From a virus, in IMG/VR virus record IMGVR_UViG_3300025012_000131, positions 1-50,155 of that record: a stretch of 50,155 nucleotides of DNA; one strand, written 5' to 3'. Position 1 is the stretch's first letter. Every line of letters begins with the position of its first letter. Of this stretch, positions 25,052 through 34,355 are shown one piece after another. The position numbers were made by a program, and so were the translations under genes. The notes under the pieces are model-generated. The model was not told where the DNA came from and searched no databases. It saw nothing but the letters and a program-made list of their open reading frames with translations.

Positions 25052-25918
25052 CTACTTCAACTTCTTAAACTCATTACTATCTATAGCAAATCTTTTTGCT
25101 TTCTTTAACTCTTTAATAGATTTCTCAGCTTTAACTGGTTCAATTTGATCAGGATATTCTTTTACTAAATCTCTATAAATTTCCCTCCAAGTATATCCTT
25201 TCTTGCACATCCAATGTATTTCATCTTCAATTTCTCTAATTAAAGATAAGTCTGAAATTGAAAGAAAATCTCTGAGATTATCTTGTTGTCTTAAATCTAA
25301 ATACTCTTTTATTTCTTTAGCATACATGCCAAATAAAATATCATATGTAAGATTAGTCACTGACGCATATGTACGCCTACCTTCTGGCAACTCACCCCTA
25401 TGAATGAATGTTGATATAGAAGAAACCTCTCTGTTCCTTCTAATAGTTCCATCTTTCCTAGTTACTAATTGTTCTACCTCTTCTTGAGTAAGATATATTA
25501 TTGATTCTTTTTCTTCCTTTAACTTAAAATAATCTCTAATTACTATCTTGTATTGTTTCATAGCTAATTCTGATTCAAGTAGTTTTAGCAAAATAGTGTA
25601 TCCTTGTTGAGACAATAAAAATAAACTCTTACTAGCATTTAATGCATTCTTAGTATAAATTTCGCTCTGAATCAAAACCATAGCGAAATCTTTATCACCT
25701 TTCAAGTCTAAAATATCAATTCCTATCTCAAAATCTTTAATATTATCATTGATTAATTTATTTATATCTCCAAGAGGTCTTTTGTGTAATTCTGAAATAG
25801 TTTTTACCAACATAACTTTTTGATTCCCACTAAATCCACCATAAATATTAGGAACTTCAATTCCACTAATCTTAGTTTTACCTTTGACTACTAACTCATT
25901 TTTATTATTTTCCATCAT
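25052..25918 (-). CDS. ORF6N-domain protein, antirepressor-like
   Basis: 288 residues. Residues about 18-100 form an ORF6N domain (SGIEVPNIYGGFSGNQKVM, LVKTISELHKRPLGDINKLIN, then FEIGIDILDL), a DNA-binding module of phage antirepressors and of large DNA viruses. The rest is helical and charged (QQGYTILLKLLE, ITRKDGTIRRNREVSS) with no recognised C-terminal partner domain. The start has AAGAAGGAA upstream. This is a third antirepressor-type protein in the window, but of a different N-terminal family from the two BRO proteins. A role in lysis/lysogeny or host gene control is inferred. Confidence 0.75.
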   Translation of the reverse strand: MMENNKNELVVKGKTKISGIEVPNIYGGFSGNQKVMLVKTISELHKRPLGDINKLINDNIKDFEIGIDILDLKGDKDFAMVLIQSEIYTKNALNASKSLFLLSQQGYTILLKLLESELAMKQYKIVIRDYFKLKEEKESIIYLTQEEVEQLVTRKDGTIRRNREVSSISTFIHRGELPEGRRTYASVTNLTYDILFGMYAKEIKEYLDLRQQDNLRDFLSISDLSLIREIEDEIHWMCKKGYTWREIYRDLVKEYPDQIEPVKAEKSIKELKKAKRFAIDSNEFKKLK

Positions 25919-25964
25919 TTTAAATTCCTTCTTTCATAATTTAATTTTAATCACATATAAAATA

Positions 25965-26156
25965 TTATTTCTTCCTTGCCCTATCACACCATTCGCAGTA
26001 TGCTTCATAGGATTCCTTTCGACTGAACTTATACCACACTTTTTTTGTTTCTGGATGTACACCAGTGGCCTTTATTACAACACCTTTGTAGGCATAGAAA
26101 TTGGCTTGAAGTGGGTTGTAAACGTAAATAAATCCATCTGACTCTTTTTCTGTCAT
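25965..26156 (-). CDS. Small hypothetical protein
   Basis: 63 residues from ATG 26156 (AAGGAAGTG upstream; an in-frame GTG at 26168 overlaps the ribosome site). The sequence is strand-rich and aromatic (GFIYVYNPLQANFYAYKG, HPETKKVWYKFSRKESYEAYCEWC). No family recognised. It is the first gene after dispersed repeat copy B and may be read together with the ORF6N gene. Confidence 0.6.
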   Translation of the reverse strand: MTEKESDGFIYVYNPLQANFYAYKGVVIKATGVHPETKKVWYKFSRKESYEAYCEWCDRARKK

Positions 26157-26215
26157 TTTAGTTTTCACTTCCTTTCATTTTAAATTTGTATTACACTTTG
26201 CAATACATAAAATCC

Positions 26216-26336
26216 CATTCTAATTAAAGAATGAGATTCAATCTTTTGCAAAATATCAAATTCCCTAAATCTAAAAACCCTTGCTACAAGCCATTTTCAT
26301 AAACCCAAATATCCCATAAAAGTTGATTTTCAATGG
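26216..26336 (-). repeat. Dispersed ~110-nt repeat ending in terminator, copy B
   Basis: Same block order as copy A at 21350-21475: GGGATATTTGGG, TGAAAATGG, GCAAGGGTTTTTAGA, GATATTTTGCAAAAGATTGAA, then a TCTCATTCT/AGAATGGGA hairpin (26216-26233) with TTTTATG on the minus strand. The inner 8-bp hairpin of copy A is replaced by unpaired sequence. Confidence 0.6.
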
Positions 26337-26391
26337 TTTTGTATTGATATTAAAATAAAACTGTTGATTTATTTGGGTTTCATTTCGGTGT

Positions 26392-27834
26392 TTATATGTA
26401 TTGAAATGTGAAACCTTTGTATGTTTCCTTTTTATTTAAACATACCATAGATATATTACTAGAAGATAATTTAGTTCCAAATAATAAATTTGACTGTCTT
26501 TCTAGTTCTTTTGTAGACTCAAATATGCCCAAAAATATATTATTTTTAGATATTTCTACACATTTACTTTTTCTTTCAACATTTGTTTTATACGCCTTTA
26601 AATTTTCTTCCTTTGGATCGTAATCACACCATCCTAATTTTGCTCCCTTTTTAAGATATTTTATAATTGTAGATTTACCCATATTTATCATTTTACTTAT
26701 ATTTGTAGCTGTCATTTTTGGATTATTTTTCTTAATTCCACATGACAATTTGCATATATTACTTAATGCAAATTCTTCACATTTAAACCAATCGATTAAC
26801 GATAAATCGAATAATATATTTAATTCACTATCTAATATGTTTTCTTTTATATAATCAATGTCTGATTCCATACAGTCTATTCTAATAATTTTTATTCCTT
26901 TTTCTTCAGCTTTTAAGTCCTTATTATCATCAATTTCTTTTGATTGTTCTTTAGTTTGACCACTCATAGTATTATCTTTTTTATGAAAAGATCCATCCAT
27001 TTCTAAAATATATTTACCACCGTTAAATTCAAAATAGTTATCATACTTCAGTGGTTTAATCCAATTTGGAGAGTATTCACGTTCCACATAATCAAAACTG
27101 TAAATATTATTTAACTGATCTAACAAAGCATAAGCAAATTTATTTGGGTATGAGATAGAATCTCCACATGAACAAGCTATACTTTTATTTGAGTATTTTA
27201 TTGATTTTCATTACCTTAGATTTTATTTTTCCACAATCTGGACATATAGGATATATTGTTTTATTACTTCTTTTGGTGTATAACTTCGCATCATTATGGT
27301 TTTGAAAATACTTCACCATCTAAGGAGCAGTAGTTGGTATGTCATTTATTTTATTCCTTCAACAACTGTTAATCCTCTACAACAAGAACATCCTTGTTTT
27401 CTTTTGCCTAATAAACTATTCTCTTCTACCCATCCTTCATCCCAATTGCATATATTACATCTGTATTGATACCATTTTCTATTATTTATTCTATATTCTC
27501 TACTTATTATGATTAAATCTCGTTTGTCGTTTTTAAAATGTGTGCCAATTTTTACTTTGAATTCATCAGTTACTATTCCTAATAATCTACCCAATGCACA
27601 TCTTGTAAAAGAACTCGGATGTATTTTAAAAATATCTTTATCTTGATATTGAATATATAAACGCTGTTCTTTTGATTTGTAATCTACGATTACAATTTCT
27701 CCTTTAATATCATTATATTGAAACTTAACACAACACCCTATTGATGCACGCCAATTAATTGTACCTTCGTTTCCATTATTATTTTTACCCCATTTAGGCA
27801 AATCATTTAAAAATATTTTTCTCATTATTATCAT
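26392..27834 (-). pseudogene. Decayed Vsr-like (EDxHD) homing endonuclease
   Basis: Full-length homology to the 501-residue protein at 30118-31623, but broken three times. A 5-nt tandem duplication (TTTAT twice at 27345-27354) shifts the frame and makes a stop after VVEGIK. A TGG-to-TAG change (27320-27322) replaces a conserved tryptophan. Another frameshift lies near 27190-27205. What remains open is an N-terminal piece of about 160 residues (27346-27825) with the CxxC...CSCC zinc motifs, and a 244-codon C-terminal piece (26392-27126) that still has KYDNYFEFNG, KYILEMDGSFH and the C-terminal NUMOD/IENR1-type DNA-binding segment ending YKGFTFQYI. The nuclease half is surprisingly intact, so loss may be recent. 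Confidence 0.85.
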
Positions 27835-27864
27835 CCTTTCTGCTAAAAGTTTTATGAAATGGGA

Positions 27865-27894
27865 AAAGAGACTGTATAGCAGTACAATCTCTTT
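27865..27894 (-). terminator. Terminator after large fibre gene
   Basis: AAAGAGATTGTA/TACAGTCTCTTT 12-bp stem (one G-T) followed by TTCCC on the minus strand, about 60 nt past the fibre stop at 27956. Confidence 0.65.
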
Positions 27895-27955
27895 GTTTTA
27901 CCTATAATTAGTTTCGAACCTGATTATAGAACCATATTTAATTATTATTTTATTT

Positions 27956-30085
27956 CTACGCTAATTGCTCAACAAAGACAGAAAGAGAATCTTTTCTCGC
28001 CGTTAACGTCCCCGAGCCAACATATGTGCAACGCAGTTTAACTTGTGTATCACTTGTACAAGTCACAATAACACAACCATATCCCGGTAACGCATAGTCG
28101 GTAGCATGAACTACAGACACGACTTTGGCAGATATTCCAGCACCAATGGCAGTATTGGTGTTATCAACAATAACAAAGGTTGTATCTGTAGTCGAAGAGA
28201 ATGTAACGCCCAGAGTTGATACAATTTTCCACGTACCAGCAGGTAAAGTTATATATGGATTGGCAAATGTAATACCAGACCCCACTTGATTTTGGAATGA
28301 GATATCTGTATTGCTCGCAACTCCAGTCTGGTCTGTTGATTTGGTTAGAATTAAGTATTTTTTTGCCGTTAAATTTATCCAAATACTATTGGAATAACAG
28401 TATAAACTATTATTAGTGGTATCAAAAACCTCTAATCCTTCAACTGGAGTTAAGGCAAGTCTCTGTGCTTGTGTCATCCTAGGACAAAGAAACCCTTTAG
28501 TCGTACTTGATAAATCGAGGATTGCACTTGTAGATGGAGAATTCGTTCCAATGCCAATAGATCCGCCTCGACCTTGTAATATAAGCGGTTTAAAACTCCC
28601 GCCACCAGTAGTTTGAATATATCCCACATTATTAGTATTATCCGCACCCATATATAATTCAACATTACCGTCAAATGCATCACCTGATGCTATTATCACC
28701 CCATGTTGATTATATTCGGTATCTGAATATAAACTATTCCTATTTATCTGTAATTTACCAACAGGAATTGCTGTTCCTGCACCAATTTTCCCATCAGTTG
28801 TAACAACAACTTTTTCTCCATCGTTATAAAAAATTCCAAATCTATCTGTTGTATTTCCGACACCAATGTTTTTACCAACAACCCATGTAGAAGCATCAAC
28901 ATCTGATGTGTCTTTAAAACCTATTGAAGATTCTACATTTGTTCCATCCCCAATGATTTGTTGAATACCATATGTAGCAGTACCTTTAACTTCTAATTTA
29001 TGAGAAGGATTGGACACGTTGATTCCCACGTTCCCATCTGCTCTAATTAACATCAAATCAGTTTCTCCAGATGCTAAATCTCCAGCAGAAAATACATGTC
29101 CATGTCCTACATCAACCAAATCAACATTATGCCTCAAATATCCTTTTGTTCCACCAACTGAATCATAACCAATTTTATAGTTGTCATTACCTTCATAAAA
29201 ACTAATTCCATTTGTATCTCCAATATCAGTAAGATTTGGTGTATTTAAGCGTAATGTTTTATTATTTAAGTCAACATTTCCTTCAATATTTACATTGCCT
29301 GTGCCAGCATTTATATTGACAGTGGTAGCTCCTGTAGTATTACCAATAGTTACTGTTTTTTCATTGGTATTATTACCAATATTAACCGCACCAGTTGTTC
29401 CAGAATCAATAATTACTGCTCCGGTAGTTGTTGTATTTAAATTAATTCCACCTGTACCGCTTTTTATATTAACTGTTGTCGTTCCTGTCAGATTACCAAC
29501 TGTTACAATCTTGGAACGAGCATCTGCTCCTATGTTTACTGCTCCAGATCCTTCACTACTAACATTTACTGCCCCTGCGCCACTAGACATAAGATCAACG
29601 GTCTTATTAGCTGCACCCATAATCATTAGAGCATCATCCGAAGTTACTTTTCGAGCGAATACTTCTTTAAATACTTTAGTTATTGAACCAATTGAACGAG
29701 TGTTATTTGTACTAGGAACTATATCAGAAGCAGGAATAATTGTACCAATACCAGTGGCGGTCAATGTAATGTTTTTATCCGTTCCTCCTGCTGATAAATC
29801 TAAAGTGTCATCTGATTCTACTTTTCTGGTGAATAAATTTAAAAATACTTTTAAAAGAGAACCTAAAGTGTGAGTATTGGTAATATCTGGTAAAATACTC
29901 TTTTTATTTATTATATTTTTGCCAGTATACGCATCTAAAATCAAATCGTTTAATTCAGATTTTACGTTATCAACATATATTGTATCTGTAGATTTTAACC
30001 ATGCTCCGCTAGCTGATGAATATTGATAAGTAACTCCTTTTTCAGCGTGTTTATCTCCGTCATTGGGAGTTGAGGGAAAGGCCAT
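27956..30085 (-). CDS. Tail fibre / receptor-binding protein
   Basis: 709 residues. The N-terminus (MAFPSTPNDGDKHAEKGVTYQYS) is a common fibre opening. Residues about 155-271 are repeats built on TGAVNIG...KxVTIGN-TG-TTVNI-GTG, low-complexity strands typical of a trimeric beta-helix or shaft. Residues near 520-560 hold an LDLSSTTKGFLCPRMT...QR segment shared with the 475-residue protein at 31849. Residues 570-709 form a separate C-terminal domain of C1q/TNF-like layout (FANPYITLPAGTWKIVSTL), the likely receptor-binding head. It is flanked by an intact and a decayed copy of the same endonuclease family. A terminator follows. Confidence 0.85.
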   Translation of the reverse strand: MAFPSTPNDGDKHAEKGVTYQYSSASGAWLKSTDTIYVDNVKSELNDLILDAYTGKNIINKKSILPDITNTHTLGSLLKVFLNLFTRKVESDDTLDLSAGGTDKNITLTATGIGTIIPASDIVPSTNNTRSIGSITKVFKEVFARKVTSDDALMIMGAANKTVDLMSSGAGAVNVSSEGSGAVNIGADARSKIVTVGNLTGTTTVNIKSGTGGINLNTTTTGAVIIDSGTTGAVNIGNNTNEKTVTIGNTTGATTVNINAGTGNVNIEGNVDLNNKTLRLNTPNLTDIGDTNGISFYEGNDNYKIGYDSVGGTKGYLRHNVDLVDVGHGHVFSAGDLASGETDLMLIRADGNVGINVSNPSHKLEVKGTATYGIQQIIGDGTNVESSIGFKDTSDVDASTWVVGKNIGVGNTTDRFGIFYNDGEKVVVTTDGKIGAGTAIPVGKLQINRNSLYSDTEYNQHGVIIASGDAFDGNVELYMGADNTNNVGYIQTTGGGSFKPLILQGRGGSIGIGTNSPSTSAILDLSSTTKGFLCPRMTQAQRLALTPVEGLEVFDTTNNSLYCYSNSIWINLTAKKYLILTKSTDQTGVASNTDISFQNQVGSGITFANPYITLPAGTWKIVSTLGVTFSSTTDTTFVIVDNTNTAIGAGISAKVVSVVHATDYALPGYGCVIVTCTSDTQVKLRCTYVGSGTLTARKDSLSVFVEQLA

Positions 30086-30117
30086 TTAATCACTTCCTTT
30101 TGATTTTTATTTTGTTA

Positions 30118-31623
30118 TTAAATAGAAAAAGAAGCAATTAAATGAGTTGCTTCTTGGGTGATTGTTGGATTATTTAGCTCTTTATTTATATATGAGAATG
30201 TAAAACCTTTATAAGAATTTGATTTATTATTACAAGCTTTTGATAAACTACTATGACATAATTTAACACCAAATAATTTTTCAGATTGTCTTTCTAATTT
30301 ACAAATAGAACTAAATATTCCTAAACTAATTCCATTCTTAAATATTTCCAATGATTTTTCACGCAATTTGCCTGATTTACTGGTTCCTTTAAATGATTCT
30401 AATTTTGGGTTATAATTACACCATCCTAATATTGTGCCTCGTTTTAAATATCTTCTTATTGTGTTTTCACTCAATTTCATTATATTCCCAATATTTGAAG
30501 TAGTTTTATCAGGATTATTCATTTTATATTCACAAACAATTTTCACTATATTTCGCAACCCATATTCATGACACTTCAACCAATCAATTTTAGACAAATC
30601 AAACATATTACTCAATTTGCTTTTAATTATATTATTTTTTATATAATCTAATTCAGACTTATTACAATCAATTCTTATCATTTCAATACTGTACTCATCT
30701 GCCTTAGAATCTTTATAATCATCAATTTTCTTATTTTCTTCAGCAGTAATGCCACTCATGAGATTGTCAATTGTATGCCAACCTCCATCCATTTCAACTA
30801 TATATTTTTTATCATCATATTCAAAATAATTATCATATCGCTTAGGCCTCATCCATTCTGGAGAATATTCATATTCTAGACAATTGAAACTATAGAGTTT
30901 ATTTAATTGCTCTAAAAAACTATACATAAATTTATTTGGGTATGACTTACCATCCGAACATGTACATCCAATTGATTTACTATTATGTATGTCACTTATT
31001 CTCATAGGTTTATCTTTAATTTTCCCACAATCTGAACAAATAGGATATATTGTTTTGCCACTTTGAGCTGTATATTTATTAGCTTCATTATATCCATCTT
31101 GAAAGTATTTAACCATCCAAGGGGCAGTAGTTGGAATATCATTTATACCTTCAACCACTACAAGTGGATTAGCACTACAGCAAGGACATCCTATTCCGTT
31201 TAATAGAGAACTTTCAACCATTTCACCATTATATCCGCATTTATTACAATAATATTCATACCATTTATATTCTCTATTATAATTATTCTTTTTATATTTC
31301 GTATTAGTTATTTTTAAATCTCTCTTCTTATCTTTAAATATCACTCCTATGCTTATTTTAAATTCTTTTGTTTTTTTATTTAACAATTCTGCGAAATTAC
31401 ACTTCTTAAAATTTTCAATTCCCATCCTATAAACTTCTTTATCTAAATATTTTAGGAATAAATAGCTGTTTTTATAACTTACAATTTGGATTTCTCCTTC
31501 AATATCGTCATATATAAATTCAACATATTTATTGACGCAATTTATCCAATCGATCACTATTTTATTTTTATTATTTCCTATTCCATATTTTCTTGGCAAA
31601 TCTTCTAAAAATACTTTTCTCAT
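30118..31623 (-). CDS. Vsr-like (EDxHD) homing endonuclease with NUMOD-type C-terminus
   Basis: 501 residues. N-terminal part: MRKVFLEDLPRKY, then a YCNKCGYNGE and CPCCSAN zinc motif and PICSDCGK ... CTCSDGKSYPNKF. Residues about 260-285 read RYDNYFEYDD, KYIVEMDGGWH, the E...D...H arrangement of the Vsr-like EDxHD homing endonucleases known from Bacillus phage introns. A short helix pair at 395-415 (TSNIGNIMKLSENTIRRYL) is a helix-turn-helix. The last 75 residues (EIFKNGISLGIFSSICKLERQ ... YKGFTFSYI) form a NUMOD1/IENR1-type DNA-binding module. It sits between two fibre genes, without a visible intron, so it looks like a free-standing homing gene. Confidence 0.85.
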   Translation of the reverse strand: MRKVFLEDLPRKYGIGNNKNKIVIDWINCVNKYVEFIYDDIEGEIQIVSYKNSYLFLKYLDKEVYRMGIENFKKCNFAELLNKKTKEFKISIGVIFKDKKRDLKITNTKYKKNNYNREYKWYEYYCNKCGYNGEMVESSLLNGIGCPCCSANPLVVVEGINDIPTTAPWMVKYFQDGYNEANKYTAQSGKTIYPICSDCGKIKDKPMRISDIHNSKSIGCTCSDGKSYPNKFMYSFLEQLNKLYSFNCLEYEYSPEWMRPKRYDNYFEYDDKKYIVEMDGGWHTIDNLMSGITAEENKKIDDYKDSKADEYSIEMIRIDCNKSELDYIKNNIIKSKLSNMFDLSKIDWLKCHEYGLRNIVKIVCEYKMNNPDKTTSNIGNIMKLSENTIRRYLKRGTILGWCNYNPKLESFKGTSKSGKLREKSLEIFKNGISLGIFSSICKLERQSEKLFGVKLCHSSLSKACNNKSNSYKGFTFSYINKELNNPTITQEATHLIASFSI

Positions 31624-31648
31624 ATCCAGTCACTTTCCTTCCAATCAT

Positions 31649-31825
31649 TTATTTTGACATATAAAAAAACCCCAAAGCATTAAATAACTCTAAGGTTTTC
31701 GTGTATTTATATGTACTTATACCATTTATCTCTTTTACAAAAACATATCTGATTCCTACTTTTTCGAGATATTCAACTTCTAATTTCCATTGAGTTGAAT
31801 ACTCTTTATCAAATTTTGCTCTCAT
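31649..31825 (-). CDS. Small conserved-looking phage protein
   Basis: 58 codons from ATG 31825 (AAAGGATTG upstream) to TAA 31649. Starts MRAKFDKEYSTQWKLEVEYL and ends YKYTKTLELFNALGFFYMSK. The GIRYVFVKE and STYKYTKT...LF..L..FY pattern looks like small proteins found beside fibre genes in Gram-positive phages; no function known to me. It lies 23 nt after the fibre gene and just before the endonuclease. Confidence 0.7.
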   Translation of the reverse strand: MRAKFDKEYSTQWKLEVEYLEKVGIRYVFVKEINGISTYKYTKTLELFNALGFFYMSK

Positions 31826-31848
31826 ATCTACAATCCTTTAATATTATT

Positions 31849-33276
31849 TTATTGTTGATACCACACTGCTGAATCATTAACCATCACACATTGTGTATCT
31901 GTGTCATAAACCATCAAACCTATAGATGGGCTACTGATACTATTTCTTTGGAGAGATGTCATTCTTGGTAGGAGAAAACCTTTGTTTGTCGAGTTTAAAT
32001 CTAAAACACTAGAAGAGTTAGGACTATCAGTACCAACTCCTAAATTATTATTAACCTCATCAAAAGCTGAATTACCAAACAAAATTTTACCTTTTGCAAT
32101 GTGTTCTGTACTTTTAAGAATAAGTGATTCCCCACTTAAAGCTCCACCCGAAACTTGTTGCCCTCCTGCACGACCACTTTGTAGCACAACATCAGATGGT
32201 TCTGCAAAATAATCATAGTCGGATTGTATAATATTTCTACCAGTAAAATTAGTTTTAATAATTACAATATCATTAGCATTTGCCGAAATATCATTAACGA
32301 GTGTTCCAGAATCAAGTAATTTATAATAATCACCATTTTCTCCACTAGTTAACGCATTAAAATCGACAACAGTTATACCGCCTTTTTGATTATAAACCCT
32401 ATTTAGGATATCTTTAAGTAATTTCCATTTTGTAATATTAGTAGCAAAAGAACCTACTTGTGAACCATCCTGTTGACAAATGTATATAAGTCCATTATTA
32501 ATAATTTGATCCCCTATGTTCCATGTCTTTTCACTCCAAGGAGAAGAGTAGGCAATACGTTCTCTTGTAAAAGCCCACCTATCAACAGCTCTCCAAGGTT
32601 GTGTCCCTAACTCATTTGTTTTAATAGAAAAAGAAGAAGAACTTGTTAATTCTCCGTAAACTGTTTTACTTGGTACATAACCAAGCAATCCTGGAACATC
32701 AATTTGAATTTCGCTGTCAGCAATCCACTCAGTAGATGGAATTATTTTTTGAAAATATAGAACACCTGTATTATCAGTTCCAACATAAAAACGAATAATT
32801 ATATAATCTTCGGCAGGTGTTGAGCCAGTTTGATAATATACTTTAGAAATTAATTGATTTTCAGTAGGTGTTACAGTATAACCAAACGAAGTCCCAGAGA
32901 AAGTATCAGTATTATCGGATTGAGTAATAGTTCTAAGTTCTTTTGTTGCCAATAGTGGCACTTCTGGTTCTATACTGCCTGAATCATTAAAATGCGAATG
33001 AATTACCAATGTTTTAGAATCATCTGATACAGACCTTACCATTAAAATATGTCCTGCAGCAGAAATACGTAAATCACGACCAATATAAAGAGAATCACCA
33101 CTTATACGAAGATCAGAATCATTCCATACACCATTTTCACGTTTTTCAATTACTGGAATACCATTTTCCTCAATAATCCTAATACTACCATCTGTATTAG
33201 CATCACCTTTTATATATGTAGTCCCGGATGGATTGTTGGAAATCGTACTTCCCTTATTACTACTACTTATAGGCAT
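31849..33276 (-). CDS. Fibre-like / baseplate-upper protein
   Basis: 475 residues. It begins MPISSSNKGSTISNNPSGTT with GDANTDGSIRIIEENGIPV and WNDSDLRISGDSLYIG, an attachment-type opening. The middle has strand-rich jelly-roll character. Residues about 425-465 (LDLNSTNKGFLLPRMTSLQ, GLMVYDTDTQ) match the same segment of the 709-residue fibre. It ends soon after that segment, without the C-terminal head domain present in the larger protein, so it may be a shaft or trimerising subunit. GAGGTGAG precedes ATG 33276. Confidence 0.75.
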   Translation of the reverse strand: MPISSSNKGSTISNNPSGTTYIKGDANTDGSIRIIEENGIPVIEKRENGVWNDSDLRISGDSLYIGRDLRISAAGHILMVRSVSDDSKTLVIHSHFNDSGSIEPEVPLLATKELRTITQSDNTDTFSGTSFGYTVTPTENQLISKVYYQTGSTPAEDYIIIRFYVGTDNTGVLYFQKIIPSTEWIADSEIQIDVPGLLGYVPSKTVYGELTSSSSFSIKTNELGTQPWRAVDRWAFTRERIAYSSPWSEKTWNIGDQIINNGLIYICQQDGSQVGSFATNITKWKLLKDILNRVYNQKGGITVVDFNALTSGENGDYYKLLDSGTLVNDISANANDIVIIKTNFTGRNIIQSDYDYFAEPSDVVLQSGRAGGQQVSGGALSGESLILKSTEHIAKGKILFGNSAFDEVNNNLGVGTDSPNSSSVLDLNSTNKGFLLPRMTSLQRNSISSPSIGLMVYDTDTQCVMVNDSAVWYQQ

Positions 33277-33301
33277 ATTGTTAACTCACCTCTACTTTCT
33301 T

Positions 33302-33613
33302 TTAGAAATATAATCCATACCATTTTAAATTTTGGCCCAAGTTTCCTAATACTTTTATTTGTTGAATATTACAATAGTCGATAGTGGTAGAGTTTCCAGC
33401 AGTTATGCATACACAATATTCTGATGGTAAAATCTGAATAAATAAATCTGTTGCATCTGCTTCAATTGTTAATGAGTTGAGATGATTTAAATTCCCATTT
33501 GTGTCTGTGAATGTTATGATTTGATTATTTGCTGTTGTTGTATAGAATTCTACTAAATTATCTTTGTGAATTGAGCTGATAAATCCTGAGTGTGCGAGAT
33601 TCCCTACTGGCAT
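33302..33613 (-). CDS. Small structural protein, hypothetical
   Basis: 103 residues from ATG 33613, chosen because AAAGGA lies 10 nt upstream; an ATG at 33622 overlaps that site. The protein is strand-rich (VGNLAHSGFISSIHKDNLVEF, ITFTDTNGNLNHLNSLTI, FIQILPSEYCVCITAGNSTTI). It resembles small accessory proteins encoded in front of fibre genes. No family named. Confidence 0.65.
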   Translation of the reverse strand: MPVGNLAHSGFISSIHKDNLVEFYTTTANNQIITFTDTNGNLNHLNSLTIEADATDLFIQILPSEYCVCITAGNSTTIDYCNIQQIKVLGNLGQNLKWYGLYF

Positions 33614-33763
33614 AGTTATCATTCCTTTCTTTTTTGGGGTTTATTTATATTTTTGGTTTATAAAACCCTTGTGTATCAAGGAGTTTAGAAGACATAAATG
33701 TTGAGAATTAGTATAAAATCAGTGATTTATTTGGATTGGGATTGTTGGTTTGGAATTAGTAAA

Positions 33764-33814
33764 AAAATAGAGGAAAGAAAGACAATTTGGTTTTGTCTGC
33801 CTTTCCTCTATTTT
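33764..33814 (-). terminator. Strong terminator after 133-residue gene
   Basis: AAAATAGAGGAAAG/CTTTCCTCTATTTT 14-bp perfect stem enclosing AGACAA/TTGTCT, then TTTTTAC on the minus strand. It separates the head/tail tube unit from the fibre unit. Confidence 0.88.
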
Positions 33815-33840
33815 GATGTTTGTTGGATAGGGATTTAATT

Positions 33841-33869
33841 AATTATAGGATTTGCAATTTCCTATAATT
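33841..33869. terminator. Hairpin at end of 133-residue gene
   Basis: AATTATAGGA/TCCTATAATT 10-bp perfect stem overlapping the stop codon of the 133-residue gene; precedes the stronger terminator at 33764-33814. Confidence 0.6.
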
Positions 33870-34269
33870 ACTTGACTAAATATAGTCTGCTAAGTTCCTC
33901 TTTCTCTTCTTCGCTATATTTATATTTCTGCTCATCTTCACTATTTATCAAATAATCATAATCACTAGCACAAATATATACTTCTCTTATGTTTAGATAA
34001 TTGTCTTTGAAATCATCTTCAAACTTAACTATTTCTTTTTTCTCTGATAATAAATATTCATCTTTCATGTCAAAATACTTTTTTAAACTACAAGGTTTTC
34101 TACCTGACCAATATTTAATGCCAAGCATAAAATTATCACCAAAAATATCTAATACTTCTTCCATATCATCTGAGGTTAAATTGCCAACATGTTTTGTGAT
34201 GTTTTTTAAAAGATTGGAGTGTTTTTTAGTGTGTAGTTTTCTTTTTATTGTTGATAGGTTATTGCTCAT
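33868..34269 (-). CDS. Hypothetical protein, possibly tail-assembly
   Basis: 133 residues, highly charged and helical (LHTKKHSNLLKNITKHVG, SDDMEEVLDIFGDNF, KYSEEEKEELSRLY). It lies soon after the tail tube gene, where chaperones are often found, but the sequence does not clearly match that family. AAAAGGAGAAT precedes the start. Two hairpins follow it. Confidence 0.6.
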   Translation of the reverse strand: MSNNLSTIKRKLHTKKHSNLLKNITKHVGNLTSDDMEEVLDIFGDNFMLGIKYWSGRKPCSLKKYFDMKDEYLLSEKKEIVKFEDDFKDNYLNIREVYICASDYDYLINSEDEQKYKYSEEEKEELSRLYLVK

Positions 34270-34314
34270 TAATGGGCGATTCTCCTTTTATTTATTTTAA
34301 GTTGTACGTCTTGA

Positions 34315-34347
34315 TAAGAGACTATAATTAGATATTATAGTCTCTTA
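34315..34347. terminator. Two-way hairpin after 96-residue frame
   Basis: TAAGAGACTATAA/TTATAGTCTCTTA 13-bp perfect stem, 7-nt loop, 8 nt past the stop at 34356. Confidence 0.75.
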
Positions 34348-34355
34348 TGGATTAC

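Noticed and set aside
29295-29873. Plus-strand 192-codon frame opposite the fibre gene
   Set aside because: Produced by the repetitive fibre shaft codons; low-complexity valine/proline sequence and no ribosome site.
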